Positions 1 through 6,825 of a DNA stretch of 14,890 nucleotides are shown piece after piece. Origin of the DNA: Herminiimonas sp. GTDB lineage: Bacteria; Pseudomonadota; Gammaproteobacteria; Burkholderiales; Burkholderiaceae. The stretch is from NCBI GenBank assembly GCA_014377155.1, contig JACMQD010000520.1, positions 1-14,890 on the forward strand, in the 5' to 3' direction. The position numbers were made by a program, and so were the translations under genes. Within the stretch, counting starts at the first letter, position 1. The number at the start of each line of letters is the position of its first letter. The notes below the pieces were generated by a model that made no database searches, had not been told where the DNA came from, and saw nothing but the letters and a program-made list of their open reading frames with translations.

Positions 1-501
1 CATGTGGCAAATATCGAGGATTTCCCCGTCGAAAAATGGGATGCGATCATCGCGATCAATCTTTCGTCGGCCTTCCACACCACCCGACTGGCATTACCGG
101 CCATGAAGAAGAACAACTGGGGCCGCATCATTAATATCGCGTCGGTCCATGGCCTGGTTGGCTCTGCGCAAAAGTCGGCCTATGTCGCCTCCAAGCACGG
201 CATCATCGGTTTTACCAAAGTCACTGCACTGGAGACAGCGCATTCGAACGTGACCTGCAATGCGATTTGCCCGGGTTGGGTACTGACACCCTTGGTGCAG
301 AAACAAGTCGACGCGCGCGCGGCGCAAGGCAATATATCCAACGAGGAGGCTAAGAAAAGCCTGGTCGCCGAAAAACAGCCTTCCGGAGAATTCGTGACGC
401 CGGAACAATTGGGCGCGCTGGCGGTCTTTCTTTGCAGCGATGCAGCAAGCCAGGTACGGGGCGTTGCATGGAACATGGATGGCGGCTGGGTGGCGCAATA
501 A
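1..501 (+). CDS. bdhA: D-3-hydroxybutyrate dehydrogenase, C-terminal part (5' end outside window)
   Basis: Cytoplasmic NAD-dependent short-chain dehydrogenase that oxidises D-3-hydroxybutyrate to acetoacetate in PHB and ketone-body breakdown. The reading frame is open from base 1 (His-Val-Ala...), so the gene is cut by the window edge. About 166 residues remain of a family length near 260, and the N-terminal NAD-binding glycine motif is missing. Visible family marks, numbered from the first codon, are Asn20 in AINLSSAFHTT, Ser48 in NIASVHGLVG, and Tyr61/Lys65 in SAYVASKHG, which together form the Asn-Ser-Tyr-Lys catalytic set. The segment IEDFPVEKWD and the end WNMDGGW are typical of BdhA rather than generic SDRs. 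The next gene starts 58 bases downstream on the same strand. scoAB, which would use the product acetoacetate, lies about 2.7 kb further on. Confidence 0.9.
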   Translation, partial: HVANIEDFPVEKWDAIIAINLSSAFHTTRLALPAMKKNNWGRIINIASVHGLVGSAQKSAYVASKHGIIGFTKVTALETAHSNVTCNAICPGWVLTPLVQKQVDARAAQGNISNEEAKKSLVAEKQPSGEFVTPEQLGALAVFLCSDAASQVRGVAWNMDGGWVAQ

Positions 502-527
502 TCCGCGGGTCGCGTCAGGGCGGATTT
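500..527 (+). terminator. Weak terminator-like hairpin after bdhA
   Basis: A 7-bp perfect stem, AATCCGC (500-506) with GCGGATT (520-526), encloses a 13-base loop and starts within the bdhA stop codon. Only three T residues follow, so termination would be partial at best. Some read-through into the propeller gene is likely. Confidence 0.3.
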
Positions 528-559
528 GACACGGCTCAGTGCGATTTTCGGAGTAGCGC

Positions 560-1897
560 ATGAAGCACCGACGTACCCTGACAGAGACAATACGCCGTGC
601 CGGCTTGGCGGCCATGCTCGTCACTGCCGCCCTTTCGGCCAACAGCGCAAATTCGCCGCCGGCTGGCGCGACCCAGCGCGTAACGGTCAGTGTGCCGGCA
701 GGGTTGAATTCCCCGCCCTTCGATGTTGTCCGTACCTTGACGGTACCTCCCGGCTTTTCGATTCGTTTGCTGGCGCGGGTGCGAGGCGCGCGCTTCATGG
801 CGGTGGCGCCCAACGGCGACCTGCTGGTGTCGAGTCCCGACAATGGCACGATCAAGCTGTTGCGCCTTAATCGTGGCAAACCTCTGCAGGAATTCACACT
901 CGCCGCCAATCTGCAAAACCCGCATGACATGGTGTTTCATACGATAGCCGGCAAAACCTTTCTTTATATTGCCGAATCGAATCGAATCATCCGGGCTCCG
1001 TATGCGGATGACATGACGATACTCGGCAAGCCCGAAATTATTGTCGCCAATCTGCCGGACGCAAGCAGCCCGGAGCTGCAAGGTCGCTACGGCCATCAGC
1101 TCAAGAATATCGCCCTCAATGGCAATAAGCTGTATGTATCGATCGCCTCGACCTGCAATGCCTGCGTCACCGATACGGTCGCCGATCCGGTACGCGGCAC
1201 GGTGTATGAGTACGATGCCGATGGCAAGAACCGCCGGTTGTTTGCGCAAGGCCTGCGCAATGCAGAAGGCATACGTTTCAGGCCAGGCACCAGCGAACTC
1301 TGGGTAGCGGTCAACAACCGTGACAACATCGCCTATCCGCATCACAAGGATTGGGACGGCGACGGCACCGACGATTTCGGCAAGGTCATGCCGACGTATG
1401 TCGACGGCCATCCGCCAGACCTGCTCACAAGAGTCCGGGATGGCGGCAATTACGGCTGGCCGTTCTGTAATTCGAATCCGGACGCGGGCATCGACAACAT
1501 GCCCTTCGATCGCGACGCAGTATTGAATGCCGATGGCAGCAAGCTCGACTGCAGCAAGATCGATCGCGTGACTAAGGGCATGCCGCCGCATTCTGCACCG
1601 CTGGGAATGAAATTCCTGCCCGACTTCCGCGGCCTTCAGGAATATCGCAGTACCTTGGTGACCGCATTGCACGGCTGCTGGAACTGTACTTCTCTCAATG
1701 GCCACAAGGTGGTGCTCTATCCCTTCAATGACGATGGATCGCTTGGTAATGCGGTGGACCTGGTAACGGGATGGCTGACGGATGCAAAGGCACGGCAGCG
1801 CTGGGGACGGCCGGTGGATGTCATATCGGACGGTAAGAGCGGCATGTATATTTCGGACGATACTGCCGGGGCGGTGTATTGGCTGAACAAGAATTAG
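560..1897 (+). CDS. Secreted PQQ-dependent sugar dehydrogenase-like beta-propeller (glucose/sorbosone dehydrogenase family)
   Basis: A 445-residue exported protein of the glucose/sorbosone dehydrogenase family. In that family PQQ-bearing propellers oxidise sugars or alcohols in the periplasm. The start is supported by GGAG six bases upstream. Residues 1-32 look like a signal peptide: a basic KHRR/RR region, then a hydrophobic AGLAAMLVTAALS, then Ala/Ser-rich cleavage options. Family marks are His179 (YGHQLKN, candidate catalytic base), Arg233-Asn234 (QGLRNAEG, candidate PQQ ligands), DGGNYGWP (294-301), HSAPLGMKF (344-352) and Arg417 (GRPVDV), with a closing YISDDTAGAVYWL blade. Cysteines pair closely (199/202 and 373/376) with two more at 303 and 331, consistent with periplasmic disulfides. 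An unusual Asp-rich segment sits at 264-272. The substrate cannot be told from sequence, and no PQQ biosynthesis gene is in the window. Confidence 0.8.
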   Translation: MKHRRTLTETIRRAGLAAMLVTAALSANSANSPPAGATQRVTVSVPAGLNSPPFDVVRTLTVPPGFSIRLLARVRGARFMAVAPNGDLLVSSPDNGTIKLLRLNRGKPLQEFTLAANLQNPHDMVFHTIAGKTFLYIAESNRIIRAPYADDMTILGKPEIIVANLPDASSPELQGRYGHQLKNIALNGNKLYVSIASTCNACVTDTVADPVRGTVYEYDADGKNRRLFAQGLRNAEGIRFRPGTSELWVAVNNRDNIAYPHHKDWDGDGTDDFGKVMPTYVDGHPPDLLTRVRDGGNYGWPFCNSNPDAGIDNMPFDRDAVLNADGSKLDCSKIDRVTKGMPPHSAPLGMKFLPDFRGLQEYRSTLVTALHGCWNCTSLNGHKVVLYPFNDDGSLGNAVDLVTGWLTDAKARQRWGRPVDVISDGKSGMYISDDTAGAVYWLNKN

Positions 1898-1982
1898 TGG
1901 CTCGCCGGAATGCTTAAAAGGGTGTTTCCGGTTACGATACACACAATTTCCGACCGCAGTTTCACTTCTACCGCCTACGCTC

Positions 1983-3176
1983 ATGACGACAACCGCCCTG
2001 CCCGCCCATTTTTCAACCGACCGCCTTGCCGCTCTTACCCGAAAGATCCAGTCAGACATCACGGACAATCGCATCCCCGGTGCGGTGATGCTGATCGCGC
2101 ACAAGGGCCAGACCGTCTACGAACAAGCTCTCGGCCAGCAGGACGCCAACAACGCCGTGCCGATGTCGATGGACTCGATCTTCCGTATTTATTCGATGAC
2201 CAAACCGATCGTCTCGGTGGCAGTCATGATGATGGCCGAAGAAGGCCGACTATTGATCAGTGATCCGGTATCGATGTATTTGCCGGAATTCAAGAACCTT
2301 CAGGTTGGCGTCGAAACCACCGGTGCCGATGGCCAGCCCAGGTTGGAACTGGTGCCCGCGCAGCAGGAGATGACCGTGCAGGACTTGCTGCGTCATACCT
2401 CGGGATTGACGTATGGTATTTTTGGTGAGTCGCTGGTCAAAGCCGAATATTCCAGGTCCGGCGTCGAGCGTGCGGGAATCACCAATGCAGAGCTGGTGGC
2501 AGGACTCGGCAAGCTGCCTCTCGCGTACCAGCCTGGGACGACTTGGGAATACAGCCGCGCCACCGATGTCCTTGGGGCGCTGCTGGAACGCCTTTCCGGC
2601 CAGACGCTCGACGTTCATTTGCAAGAACGCATCTTCACGCCGCTGGGCATGCACGAGACCGCCTTTTCGGTACCGGCCGACCAGCACCACCGCATCGCCG
2701 AGGCGTTCGACAATGATCCCGACAGCGGCGTGCCGGTGCGCCTGCTGAACGTTCGCACGCCACCAAAGTTTTTATCCGGCGGCGGCGGTCTGACGTCTAC
2801 CGTGCATGATTATCTGCGGTTCGCTACGATGCTGGCCAATGAAGGCGAACTGAACGGCGTACGGATTGTGTCGCGCAAGACCATTCGCTTCATGAGCAGC
2901 GATCATCTGGCCGGGATGGCCGAGGCGAAAAGCGGCCTCAACTATTTACCGGGCCCGGGTTACGGATTCGGCCTCGGATTCGCGGTACGCACCACTGAAG
3001 GCAGCGGACCGACGCCGGGCAGTGTCGGAGATTTCAACTGGAGCGGCCTCGCTGGCACGTATTTCTGGATCGATCCGAAAGAACAACTGGTGGCGATCTT
3101 CCTGATGCAGGCACCCGAGCAGCGCAGCTATTACCGGCAGTTGTTCCGCAATCTGGTCTACGCCGCGTTGACCTGA
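1983..3176 (+). CDS. Serine hydrolase of the beta-lactamase (class C)/esterase fold
   Basis: A 397-residue protein of the beta-lactamase-related family, which includes class C beta-lactamases, EstB-type esterases, D-aminopeptidases and the nylon-oligomer hydrolase NylB. The nucleophile motif is S71-M-T-K74 within RIYSMTKP. The second motif is Y190-S-R in WEYSRATDVLG. The C-terminal motif expected as KTG is replaced by W353-SGLAGT, as in many esterase-like members. LLRHTSGLTYG (135-145) and FLSGGGGLTST are also characteristic. There is no signal peptide, so a cytoplasmic location is likely, which argues against a periplasmic beta-lactamase. No clear Shine-Dalgarno precedes the ATG. The gene lies 85 bases after the propeller gene and ends at a strong terminator. 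The substrate is unknown; an ester or amide hydrolase is the safest call. Confidence 0.85.
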   Translation: MTTTALPAHFSTDRLAALTRKIQSDITDNRIPGAVMLIAHKGQTVYEQALGQQDANNAVPMSMDSIFRIYSMTKPIVSVAVMMMAEEGRLLISDPVSMYLPEFKNLQVGVETTGADGQPRLELVPAQQEMTVQDLLRHTSGLTYGIFGESLVKAEYSRSGVERAGITNAELVAGLGKLPLAYQPGTTWEYSRATDVLGALLERLSGQTLDVHLQERIFTPLGMHETAFSVPADQHHRIAEAFDNDPDSGVPVRLLNVRTPPKFLSGGGGLTSTVHDYLRFATMLANEGELNGVRIVSRKTIRFMSSDHLAGMAEAKSGLNYLPGPGYGFGLGFAVRTTEGSGPTPGSVGDFNWSGLAGTYFWIDPKEQLVAIFLMQAPEQRSYYRQLFRNLVYAALT

Positions 3177-3196
3177 ACCAGTTGCTACGGTACAAA

Positions 3197-3230
3197 TAAA
3201 AACGGCGCCTGTGTAAAGGCGCCGTTTTTA
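3197..3230. terminator. Bidirectional intrinsic terminator between convergent genes
   Basis: A perfect 13-bp stem (3197-3209 with 3218-3230) has a GGCGCC core and encloses an 8-base loop. A-runs on the left and T-runs on the right make it work on either strand. It lies 20 bases after the serine hydrolase stop (plus) and 16 bases after the scoB stop (minus), so it should end both transcripts. Confidence 0.92.
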
Positions 3231-3246
3231 CATAAGCCTTGAGCAA

Positions 3247-3900
3247 TCAGCCAACTGCACTCACATCGAGTTCGGCACCGGTACTGAGGAGGATGTCTTG
3301 CGTTGTGACGCCCTCGGCAAGTTCGATCAGTTTCAGGCCGGTAGGCGTGACGTCGATCACGCCCAGGTCGGTGATGATCCGGTCGACCACGCCCAGACCG
3401 GTCAGCGGCAAATCACATTTCTTCAGGATCTTGTGCGAGGTCGAGCCATCTTTCGCCTTGGCGACATGCTCCATCAGCACGACCACGCGTTTGACGCCGG
3501 CAACCAGGTCCATCGCACCGCCCATGCCCTTAACCATCTTACCGGGAATCATCCAGTTGGCCAGATCGCCTTGCTCCGATACTTGCATCGCGCCGAGGAT
3601 CGCGATGTTGATCTTGCCGCCGCGGATCATCGCAAACGAATCAGCCGAGCTGAAATAAGCAGATCCGGGTAACGACGTCACGGTTTGTTTGCCAGCGTTA
3701 ATGACATCGGGGTCGACCGCGTCTTCGGTCGGGAACGGGCCGATACCGAGTAGGCCGTTTTCGGATTGCAGCCATACTTCCATGTCGCTCGGTACGAAGT
3801 TGGCCACCAGCGTCGGCAAGCCGATGCCGAGGTTGACGTAGAAGCCGTCCTGCAGTTCTTTCGCTGCGCGTGCAGCCATTTGATCACGTGTCCATGCCAT
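3247..3900 (-). CDS. scoB: 3-oxoacid CoA-transferase, subunit B
   Basis: Beta subunit (217 residues, normal length) of a two-subunit CoA transferase that activates acetoacetate with CoA from succinyl-CoA, giving acetoacetyl-CoA. The catalytic glutamate is Glu47 in [16 protein letters not shown] (23-30) and GAMDLVAG further along are family hallmarks. GGAG lies seven bases before the ATG, directly after the scoA stop. The 14-base gap to scoA points to one transcript. AtoDA- and PcaIJ-type relatives share these motifs, so the substrate preference (acetoacetate rather than 3-oxoadipate) is inferred. The presence of bdhA nearby and the absence of other pca genes support it. Confidence 0.92.
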   Translation of the reverse strand: MAWTRDQMAARAAKELQDGFYVNLGIGLPTLVANFVPSDMEVWLQSENGLLGIGPFPTEDAVDPDVINAGKQTVTSLPGSAYFSSADSFAMIRGGKINIAILGAMQVSEQGDLANWMIPGKMVKGMGGAMDLVAGVKRVVVLMEHVAKAKDGSTSHKILKKCDLPLTGLGVVDRIITDLGVIDVTPTGLKLIELAEGVTTQDILLSTGAELDVSAVG

Positions 3901-3914
3901 GTCAGTTCTCCGCT

Positions 3915-4613
3915 TTACTTGGTACGCGTAGTGCGTTGTTCGATGCGTTTTTCAGGGGTCGCGTTAACCACGATGCGATGCACGAAGATACTCGGCGTAT
4001 GGATCTGGTCAGGATCGAGCTCGCCGATTTCGACCAGTTTCTCGACTTCGACGATGGTGATCTTGCCGGCCATGGCGACATTCGGATTGAAGTTGCGGGC
4101 GGTTTTGTTGTAGATCAGGTTGCCGGCTTTATCAGCCATGTATGCCTTGACCAAGGAAATATCGGCCACCAGCGATCGTTCCATGACGTACTGTTCGCCG
4201 TCGAACTCGCGTACTTCCTTGCCGTCAGCGACAATCGTGCCGACACCAGTTTTGGTGAAGAAGGCCGGGATACCGGCACCGCCAGCGCGCAGCTTTTCGG
4301 CCAGTGTGCCTTGTGGCGTAAATTCCAGCTCCAGTTCGCCTGCCAAGTACTGGCGCTCGAATTCCTTGTTCTCGCCGACATACGATGCGATCATCTTTTT
4401 GATCTGGCGCGTGTTGAGCAACTGTCCCAGGCCGAAGCCGTCGACGCCTGCATTATTGGAGATGGCGGTGAGATTCTTGACACCCGAATCGCGTAATGCG
4501 GCGATCAAGGCTTCCGGAATACCGCACAGGCCGAACCCGCCCACGGCGATGGTTTGGCCATCTTTGACAATGCCAGCCAGGGCTGAAGCGGCATCCGGGA
4601 AAACTTTCTTCAT
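3915..4613 (-). CDS. scoA: 3-oxoacid CoA-transferase, subunit A
   Basis: Alpha subunit (232 residues) of the same CoA transferase. It carries the N-terminal CoA-transferase family I signature [10 protein letters not shown] at residues 25-34, ISNNAG near 51-56, and the segment [12 protein letters not shown] typical of ScoA/AtoD. The start is well supported: GAGGG precedes the ATG by five bases and the protein opens with MKKVFPDA as in relatives. It is the first gene of a scoA-scoB operon. A sigma70-like promoter can be placed about 60-90 bases upstream. The PAS-LuxR regulator gene runs divergently from the same 140-base gap. Confidence 0.93.
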   Translation of the reverse strand: MKKVFPDAASALAGIVKDGQTIAVGGFGLCGIPEALIAALRDSGVKNLTAISNNAGVDGFGLGQLLNTRQIKKMIASYVGENKEFERQYLAGELELEFTPQGTLAEKLRAGGAGIPAFFTKTGVGTIVADGKEVREFDGEQYVMERSLVADISLVKAYMADKAGNLIYNKTARNFNPNVAMAGKITIVEVEKLVEIGELDPDQIHTPSIFVHRIVVNATPEKRIEQRTTRTK

Positions 4614-4674
4614 ACCAACCCTCTTCTTTGTGTAAAGTACCGTGTACGCGTTTCGTCGTCTGTACGGCGTTGGA

Positions 4675-4689
4675 CAGCATAAATTGCTG
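4675..4689. promoter_or_regulatory. Inverted repeat, possible operator between scoA and the LuxR-type regulator
   Basis: CAGCA-TAAAT-TGCTG is a dyad with 5-bp arms and a 5-base spacer, placed over the candidate scoAB -10 box. Arms this short occur often by chance. Its position in the divergent gap next to a regulator gene is what makes it a plausible binding site. A second small dyad, GTAC-CGT-GTAC (4637-4647), lies in the same gap. Confidence 0.3.
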
Positions 4690-4704
4690 GACCGGTTCCG
4701 ACAA
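4676..4704 (-). promoter_or_regulatory. Candidate sigma70 promoter for scoAB
   Basis: On the minus strand, TTGTCG (4704-4699) and TATGCT (4681-4676) are separated by exactly 17 bases. Each matches the consensus at four of six positions. A transcript starting near 4669 would leave a leader of about 55 bases before scoA. The -10 element lies inside the 4675-4689 inverted repeat. Confidence 0.4.
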
Positions 4705-4753
4705 TACCGTAGAAATACGAATTTTAATCCATCTGAAGAAGCCGCCCGCGCTT

Positions 4754-5314
4754 ATGAGCGAATCGCCACGAATCGATTACGAAACAATTTTCCGCCGTTC
4801 GCCGGTGGGCATGTGCATTTCGCAGCATCGCATCATTCATGCCTGCAATGATGCGCTGGCGCAGATGTTCGGTTATCAGTGTGAAGAATTGGTAGGCCAG
4901 TCGTTCCTGGTGTTGTATCCGACGATGGATGAATTCGAACGCACTGGCGCCAGGATCGTGCCGATCATGAGCGCCAAGGGCTGTTATTCCGACGAACGCA
5001 TCATGAAGCGCGCCAGCAAGGAACTGTTCTGGTGCCACGTCAGCGGCCGCGCGCTGGTGCAATGCGATGCCCACGCAGCCGGCATCTGGACTTTCGAGGA
5101 TTTGAGCGAGAAGCGTCCTGTCACGGCTGAGCTGACTCCGCGCGAACGGGAAATCGCGGCCTTGCTGGTGGACGGCAAAACCAGCAAGCTGATCGCACGT
5201 CAGATCGGCCTGAGTCCACGAACGGTAGAAATGCACCGGGCCAAACTGATGCGTAAATTTTCTGCATCGACCTCCAGTGAGCTGGTGCATCGCTTGCTGG
5301 GTGTGAGCAACTAA
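4754..5314 (+). CDS. PAS domain LuxR-type transcriptional regulator
   Basis: A 186-residue one-component regulator. Residues 8-115 form a PAS sensor domain (FRRSPVGMCIS, NDALAQMFGY, EELVGQSF). Residues 125-186 form a LuxR/GerE helix-turn-helix domain (LTPREREIAALLVDGKTS, then SPRTVEMHRAKLMRKF). There is no phospho-receiver domain, so it probably senses a small molecule or redox state directly. The frame is open upstream to 4628, but the ATG at 4754 gives the natural MSESPRIDYE start; the ribosome site is weak (GAAGAAG, rather distant). Six cysteines lie in the PAS half. It is transcribed divergently from scoAB, which is its likely target by position, although no binding site is known. Moderately sure of the start, very sure of the family. 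Confidence 0.88.
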   Translation: MSESPRIDYETIFRRSPVGMCISQHRIIHACNDALAQMFGYQCEELVGQSFLVLYPTMDEFERTGARIVPIMSAKGCYSDERIMKRASKELFWCHVSGRALVQCDAHAAGIWTFEDLSEKRPVTAELTPREREIAALLVDGKTSKLIARQIGLSPRTVEMHRAKLMRKFSASTSSELVHRLLGVSN

Positions 5315-5333
5315 GCTCCGCCACGGGCAATCT

Positions 5334-5350
5334 TGCAGCCTAATGCTGCA
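5334..5350. other. Small hairpin in convergent gap
   Basis: TGCAGC (5334-5339) pairs with GCTGCA (5345-5350) around a 5-base loop. It lies between the ends of the regulator gene (plus) and the thioesterase gene (minus). It has no T-run on either side, so it is at most a weak or factor-assisted terminator. Confidence 0.25.
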
Positions 5351-5377
5351 CGAACCATGCAGTGACCGGGAGTATCG

Positions 5378-5827
5378 CTATTGGGCAAGTGACTCTGTCA
5401 GGCGCTTGATTATATGCTCGGCCAACGGCACCGATTTTTCGCGCGCGTAGTTCACCCACACGACCTTCGCTCCTCCTTCAGCCCAGATAATACCGGGATC
5501 GTCTGTACGCACGACCTCGTGAACCGTTTCGAAGCTGGAACGCCCTATTTTCCCGATATAGGTTCGCACCTCGATATCACCGGGAAATTTGAGTTGTTTG
5601 AGGAAGGTGCAGTGCGCGTTGACGATCACCGGGCCTTCGCCATCGGCATCGGGCCCGAATCCCAAACTGCTGAGCCATTCGATGCGGGCCTGTTCGAAGT
5701 ACCGGAAATAGACGGTATTGTTGACATGACCCATGGCATCCATGTCGCCCCAGCGGATCGGCATGCGGGCGGTATATACGAGATTTTTATCCATCTTGAA
5801 ATCAACAGGATCACGGCGCGGCGACAT
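5378..5827 (-). CDS. Acyl-CoA thioesterase, 4-hydroxybenzoyl-CoA thioesterase (hotdog) family
   Basis: A 149-residue single-hotdog protein that should hydrolyse an acyl-CoA thioester in the cytoplasm (YbgC/FadM-like). The active-site segment is RWGDMDAMGHVNNTVYF, with Asp30 in the position of the catalytic aspartate of 4-hydroxybenzoyl-CoA thioesterase, followed by YFEQARIEWL. The chosen ATG has GGAG ten bases upstream. A second in-frame ATG at residue 12 (MDKNLVYTARM) has no ribosome site but would also give a complete domain. It follows the SDR gene on the same strand with a 19-base gap, so the two are probably co-transcribed. The chain-length or aromatic preference cannot be read from sequence. 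Confidence 0.88.
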   Translation of the reverse strand: MSPRRDPVDFKMDKNLVYTARMPIRWGDMDAMGHVNNTVYFRYFEQARIEWLSSLGFGPDADGEGPVIVNAHCTFLKQLKFPGDIEVRTYIGKIGRSSFETVHEVVRTDDPGIIWAEGGAKVVWVNYAREKSVPLAEHIIKRLTESLAQ

Positions 5828-5846
5828 CGATCTGCCGCTCCGGTTT

Positions 5847-6623
5847 CTATTGCACGCTCATCCCGTCGTCGGCGGTGACGATCGCACCATTGATGAAGTG
5901 CGACTCTTCGTTGGCCAAGAGTAGCAACAGGCCATCGAGATCTTCCGGCTTGCCGACACGTTTGCGCGGCAGCATGTTGACCAGAGTCTGACCCTGCTCG
6001 CTGTTGAAGTGCTCGGCATTGATCTCCGTGCCGATATAGCCGGGGCAAATCGCATTGACATTGATGCCGTAGCGGCCCCACTCGACTGCCATCGATTTGG
6101 TCATGTGAATGACTGCGGCTTTGCTCATGCAGTACACGCCGATTTGCGGCAGCACCCGAATGCCGGCGACCGAGGCGATGTTGATGATGCGATGCTGCTT
6201 TTTCGGGTCACCCTTGGCGCGCGCGATCATGCGCTTGGCAGTTTCCTGCGCCACGAAAAACGCACCGCGCTGGTTGGTGTCCATTACGTAGGCATAATCT
6301 TCTGGCGTGACGTCGACCAGGCGCTGCGTGGTCGAGACACCCGAATTATTCACCAGGATATCGATCGGACCGGCTTCGGTTTCCGCATGCGCAATCGCCG
6401 ACTTGATACTGGCGTAATCGGTGACATCGAGCGCCACCACATGGGCGGCGCCGCCTTCGGCTTCGATCTCGGCACGCAATTCTTTCAGCCGATCGATGCG
6501 GCGGGATGCCAGCACGACTTGGGCCCCGGCCTGCGCCAATACTTTTGCAAAACGCGCGCCGAGGCCGCTTGAGGCACCCGTGACGAGGGCGATCTTGCCT
6601 TCAAAATTGACTTCGATACCCAC
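5847..6623 (-). CDS. Short-chain dehydrogenase/reductase (SDR) family oxidoreductase
   Basis: A complete 258-residue classical SDR. The nucleotide-binding motif is TGASSGLG (15-22), the structural motif is NNSG (92-95), and the catalytic tetrad is Asn117, Ser151, Tyr164 and Lys168. The Arg41-Arg42 pair after the second strand hints at NADP(H) over NAD(H), which is inference. Translation starts at GTG, backed by AAGGGGA five bases upstream; the MGIEVNFEGK opening fits the family. It shares a probable operon with the downstream thioesterase and diverges from the ETF-QO gene. The context suggests a hydroxyacyl or oxoacyl substrate in acyl-CoA metabolism, but the true substrate is unknown. Confidence 0.88.
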   Translation of the reverse strand: MGIEVNFEGKIALVTGASSGLGARFAKVLAQAGAQVVLASRRIDRLKELRAEIEAEGGAAHVVALDVTDYASIKSAIAHAETEAGPIDILVNNSGVSTTQRLVDVTPEDYAYVMDTNQRGAFFVAQETAKRMIARAKGDPKKQHRIINIASVAGIRVLPQIGVYCMSKAAVIHMTKSMAVEWGRYGINVNAICPGYIGTEINAEHFNSEQGQTLVNMLPRKRVGKPEDLDGLLLLLANEESHFINGAIVTADDGMSVQ

Positions 6624-6734
6624 GATATTCCCCTTGTTTTGTGTTGCAGTAACTATTTAAGCGCCAACTACCGTTATGATTGCACGAAAGAGGCCGGATT
6701 AGAGCGCGACGTCTAGTATTCTGCCGCAAAATCT

Positions 6735-6762
6735 CAGACAATTAGCACACTCGTTCGATAAT
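6735..6762 (+). promoter_or_regulatory. Candidate promoter for the ETF-QO gene
   Basis: CAGACA (6735-6740) and GATAAT (6757-6762), separated by 16 bases, match the sigma70 consensus at four and five of six positions. This would give a leader of roughly 57 bases. It lies in the 202-base divergent gap shared with the SDR operon, where I could not find a convincing FadR- or PsrA-like operator by eye. Confidence 0.3.
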
Positions 6763-6825
6763 TTAATCGCAGGCATCGCGGGACTTGGGTAATGATCTTG
6801 GTCCCCACATTTTAATGGTGAAAAC

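Noticed and set aside
526..531. TTGACA, a perfect -35 box, just before the propeller gene
   Set aside because: No acceptable -10 box lies 16-18 bases downstream, and a start there would fall on the ribosome site.
1905..1982. Possible promoter in the gap before the serine hydrolase gene
   Set aside because: AT-rich patches such as TTAAAA and TACGAT are present, but spacing and consensus matches are too poor to support a call.
536..2104. Long open minus-strand frame (over 500 codons) antisense to the propeller and hydrolase genes
   Set aside because: It has no recognisable domain and a composition expected from the mirror of GC-rich codons. The opposite strand carries two clear enzymes with intact motifs.
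4628..4753. N-terminal extension of the PAS-LuxR frame from 4628
   Set aside because: The added residues cover the intergenic promoter region and do not look like a PAS N-terminus. The ATG at 4754 begins the natural domain.
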